From Symbiodinium natans (lineage: Eukaryota; Sar; Dinophyceae; Suessiales; Symbiodiniaceae), in the NCBI GenBank assembly GCA_905221605.1, contig CAJNDS010002144.1:85001-100000 (forward strand): a stretch of 15,000 bases of DNA, written 5' to 3'. The notes beneath the pieces are model-generated. The model saw only the letters and a list, made by a program, of their open reading frames with translations, had not been told where the DNA came from and searched no databases. The translations under genes and the position numbers were made by a program. This document shows, piece by piece, positions 13,129 to 15,000 of the stretch; the stretch's first letter is position 1; each line of letters starts with the position of its first letter.

Positions 13129-13278
13129 CCCAGTAACCATCTTGCAGTAAGGGCACCCTTTTTGGGGTTTGGGGTTTCGGGTTTAGGGTAATTCTTGTTT
13201 TAAAGGGTACCCTGGTTGGAGTTGGTTACTTTACAAGGGAAGCTAGAACCAAAACAAGAGAAAAAAGGTACCACTGGG
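13129..13278. mobile_element. MITE-like element, family B, copy 2, interrupted
   Basis: Starts GCCCAGTAACC (13128), identical to 11 bp of copy 1, and closes with ACTGGG (13273-13278). A short telomere-like tract (13164-13189) lies inside. A second inverted pair, CTTGTTTT and AAAACAAG, is nested in it. Ends less certain than in copy 1. Confidence 0.4.
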
Positions 13279-13402
13279 TATAAGCCCTATGCAAGGACCA
13301 TAAACCAATCCCTCCAAAACCTGATAAACCCCCGCAAGCCCTACATACCCTTAAAAGAAACCTTGTAAGCCCCAGAAGCCCTCAACCTTAAACTCCAATC
13401 TG

Positions 13403-13451
13403 AACTCTAAACCCTAAACCCTAAACCCTAAACCCTAAACCCTAAACCCTT
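13403..13451. repeat. C-rich telomere-like array
   Basis: Six to seven CCCTAAA units, 40 bp from the donor of the exon at 13492. Confidence 0.9.
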
Positions 13452-13491
13452 AGAGCCCTCAATCCTGGATCATGATCTACGGCCGGCTCAC

Positions 13492-13527
13492 GGCCCGGCT
13501 ATGGATGGCCATAAGCATTGCTCATCC
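13492..13527 (-). CDS. Short exon candidate
   Basis: Reads DEQCLWPSIAG, acceptor TTAG|G, donor GGGCC|GTGAGC (near consensus), phase 2 to 2, matching both neighbours. Another minus frame (MLMAIHSRAVSRP, donor GTAGAT) is open. Confidence 0.45.
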
Positions 13528-14119
13528 CTAACAAATCCCACCCCCCCCCCCCCCCCCCCCCCCCCTCCTCCCCTCCTCCCCTCCCCTCCTCCGACAGAAA
13601 AGGGTAGGGTTTAGGGTTTAGGGTTGGTCTAGGGTCTAGGGTCTAGGGTCTAGGGTCTAGGGTCTAGGGTGTAGGGTGTAGGGTCTGGGGTCTAGGGTCT
13701 AGGGTTTATCATTAGGGTTTATAATTAGGGTTTCGGGTTTAGGGTTTTTAAGGGTTAAGAGTTCAGGGTTAAGGGTTTAGGGTTTGAGGTTTCTGGTTTG
13801 GGGTTTGGGGTTTAGGGTTTAAGGGTTTCTGCTCCACGCCCCCATAAGAAATACTTAGACCAATACACGATGAAATAGCTTTAGCAGGAATAAGAACTTG
13901 CCATTGCAAAGGCGTGGGAGAGTGAGGGGCATGAATAGGAGGGGGGAAGGGAAAGCCTGGGGGTTTCCAAGAAGGCCCTCAACCTTCAAGCCCACTAGGC
14001 TTAGGTGATTGAGGGGCTTGGAGGGGGAAGAGGGGGGGGGGGGGGGGGGTGTTGGGGTTTGGGGTTTGGGGCTTGGGGCTTGGGGCTTGGGGTTTAGGGT
14101 TTAGGGTTTAGGGATTCAC
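13528..14119. other. Large intron: C25 tract, variant arrays, AT-rich middle, G18 tract
   Basis: C25 at 13541-13565 and CCTCC repeats to 13590; TTTAGGG and TCTAGGG/TGTAGGG blocks 13603-13830 (six TCTAGGG in a row at 13628-13669); AT-richer unique DNA 13831-14030 with open but poorly biased frames; G18 at 14032-14049; GGCTTGG/GGTTTGG/TTTAGGG units 14051-14113. Confidence 0.65.
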
Positions 14120-14225
14120 GGGGTAAGGGCCCAATAGGATAGGGGCTTCAGGACTCGCCAAGCCACTGTTGGCTGTCCAGCTTGGATGTAGACTGAAGCG
14201 CACCCGAGTTGATGCTGCCCCTTGG
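14120..14225 (-). CDS. Exon of the region 3 gene
   Basis: Reads KGQHQLGCASVYIQAGQPTV then AWRVLKPLSYWALTP. Acceptor CTCTCAG|CC (phase 1), donor ACCCC|GTGAAT (phase 2); both match the neighbours. The frame is stopped by TGA right after the donor. GTCCTG at 14154 is an alternative donor. Confidence 0.6.
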
Positions 14226-14245
14226 CTGAGAGCTTCACCCTTTCA

Positions 14246-14327
14246 GAGTTTAGGGCTTAGGTTTTAGGGTTTAGGTTTAGGGTTTGGGGTCTGGGGTCTG
14301 GGGTCTGGGGTTTAGGGTGCCCTACCT
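14246..14327. repeat. G-rich array with TCTGGGG units
   Basis: TTTAGGG variants and four GGTCTGG units, ending at the donor GTAGGTAGGG of the exon at 14330. Confidence 0.85.
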
Positions 14328-14329
14328 AC

Positions 14330-14363
14330 CGTAGTTGAGGGCTTTGATCCAAACCAGAAAGCC
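14330..14363 (-). CDS. Exon of the region 3 gene, possibly longer
   Basis: Reads GFLVWIKALNY, acceptor TTTGAG|GGC after a long pyrimidine tract, donor TACG|GTAGGT, phase 0 to 1; both phases fit. The frame is open back to 14418 (SPDFLVCFGTSGFE), where CCTAG|C would give phase 2. Confidence 0.55.
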
Positions 14364-14445
14364 CTCAAAGCCCGAAGTCCCGAAGCAAACGAGGAAGTCA
14401 GGAGAAAGGCAGCAAGGGCTAGGAGGGCGGGCCTCTGGAGGGGGT

Positions 14446-14480
<35 letters not shown>
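14446..14480. repeat. 35-base G homopolymer
   Basis: Uninterrupted G35, the longest of eight G or C tracts in the window. On the coding strand it is C35, lying in the intron 5' of the exon at 14330 and adding to its pyrimidine tract. Proline- and glycine-rich open frames over it are artefacts. Length may not be exact. Confidence 0.9.
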
Positions 14481-14524
14481 CGGTTCTTCAACTGGATCTC
14501 CAGGTTCAGGGTTACATGAGCTAC

Positions 14525-14634
14525 AGAGGAAAAGACCACCCGACAAAGGGAAACAAAAAGGTACCAGTGTGGCAAGAACCCTTCTATAACTTTAACAAAG
14601 TGCTGAACAACCGAGACTAAGATGGACCTAAAAA
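14525..14634 (-). CDS. Exon candidate, hydrophobic
   Basis: Reads FRSILVSVVQHFVKVIEGFL then PHWYLFVSLCRVVFSS. Acceptor AGATAG|TT (phase 1), donor TCT|GTAGCT (phase 0); both fit the neighbours. Strongly hydrophobic ends could insert in a membrane. Codon use is more T-rich than in other exons. Confidence 0.5.
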
Positions 14635-14714
14635 CTATCTGAAAAGTATTCCTAAAACAAAATTTTCTTTTTACACCCAACCAAGCAAGGATATGAAGTA
14701 TCCCAGGGCCCTAC

Positions 14715-14796
14715 CCAGAAAAAACTCCCATCTCTTTTCGCCAGCGCAAACATCTAAGAATAACTCACCATACCCCAAACCCATGACCCCCTTAAC
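14715..14796 (-). CDS. Exon candidate, rightmost visible
   Basis: Reads VKGVMGLGYGELFLDVCAGE then KRWEFFL. The acceptor CCTTTTGCAG|GTT has a good pyrimidine tract; the donor is CTGG|GTAGGG; phase 0 to 1, matching 14634. The gene would continue to the right of the window. Confidence 0.45.
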
Positions 14797-15000
14797 CTGC
14801 AAAAGGATCATATAAGGGAGTCTAAGGGAGGATTTTTTCCATGCCGCCCCCCCCAAAATTCTTTTGATGTTAAGGGCATGCCCAAGGGGTATGTTGAATA
14901 TTTCTCAGAAAAAAAACGGATCCAGGAGGGCCCGGAGGTCTTGGGGGTGCAAGAGGTCGGGCCTGTGAAGCCCTAACTTCAAAAGGCCTGGAGCCTCGAG
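14797..15000. other. Probable intron at the right edge
   Basis: AT-richer with C8 and A9 tracts. A short open minus frame (ARPLAPPRPPGPPG, about 14960-14920) follows a CACAG, but it is too simple in composition to call. No telomere arrays here. Confidence 0.35.

Noticed and set aside
4150-14318. CRISPR array: short repeats separated by unique 30-170 bp segments
   Set aside because: The repeats are 7-8 base telomere units in variable number and both orientations, the spacers vary widely in length and are coding-like, and there is no leader or cas gene.
4150-14318. True chromosome-end telomere or subtelomere cap
   Set aside because: Arrays are interstitial, in both orientations, short and interrupted by coding-like DNA on both sides. 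A subtelomeric location cannot be excluded, but no terminal array is present.
14335-14589. Plus-strand glycine-rich and minus-strand proline-rich open frames across the G35 tract
   Set aside because: They exist only because a homopolymer has no stops. Only the minus-strand parts on either side (14330-14363 and 14525-14634) show splice sites.

Overview
The window looks like nuclear DNA of a dinoflagellate, most likely of Symbiodiniaceae type. The reasons are: plant/dinoflagellate-type telomere units (TTTAGGG) scattered in both orientations through non-coding DNA; many short exons with acceptors of the form AG|G; donors that include GC as well as GT; and tandem octamers built on GACTG. No prokaryotic signals, rRNA, tRNA or CRISPR were found. 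The organism call is an inference; another TTTAGGG eukaryote (green alga, plant) is not excluded.

Everything I can support as coding lies on the minus strand, so transcription runs from right to left. Region 1 (about 19-2800) is a compact mosaic of 12 or 13 exons with mostly short introns (60-132 nt). It encodes an unrecognised protein with a possible C2-like segment, then an acidic/proline-rich linker, then an unrecognised globular part that runs off the left edge of the window.

Region 2 (about 2800-4200) is repeat-rich: octamer arrays, a degenerate 40-bp repeat, a perfect hairpin and two exon candidates.

Region 3 (about 4200-14,320) is the striking part. Telomere-like arrays alternate with unique segments of roughly 30-170 bp. 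These unique segments are not random spacers. Read on the minus strand they are open, carry coding-like codons, and are bounded by AG and GT. Neighbouring phases match over several long runs (for example 14634 to 12141, 12141 to 11054, 8473 to 7332). The telomere units sit directly at the splice junctions: GTTTAGGG acts as the donor in several cases, and CCCTAG or CCCTAAG as the acceptor. I therefore read this region as one long gene whose introns are largely made of telomere-like repeats, plus small inverted-repeat elements (MITE-like) that also fall inside the predicted introns.

Region 4 (about 14,320-15,000) holds a 35-base G tract, three more exon candidates and AT-richer intron sequence. 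Regions 1 and 3 may be one gene: the exon at 3659-3723 can be joined in phase to the exon at 2473-2617. No expression data were available. All exon edges are predictions from the sequence, and the protein family was not recognised.
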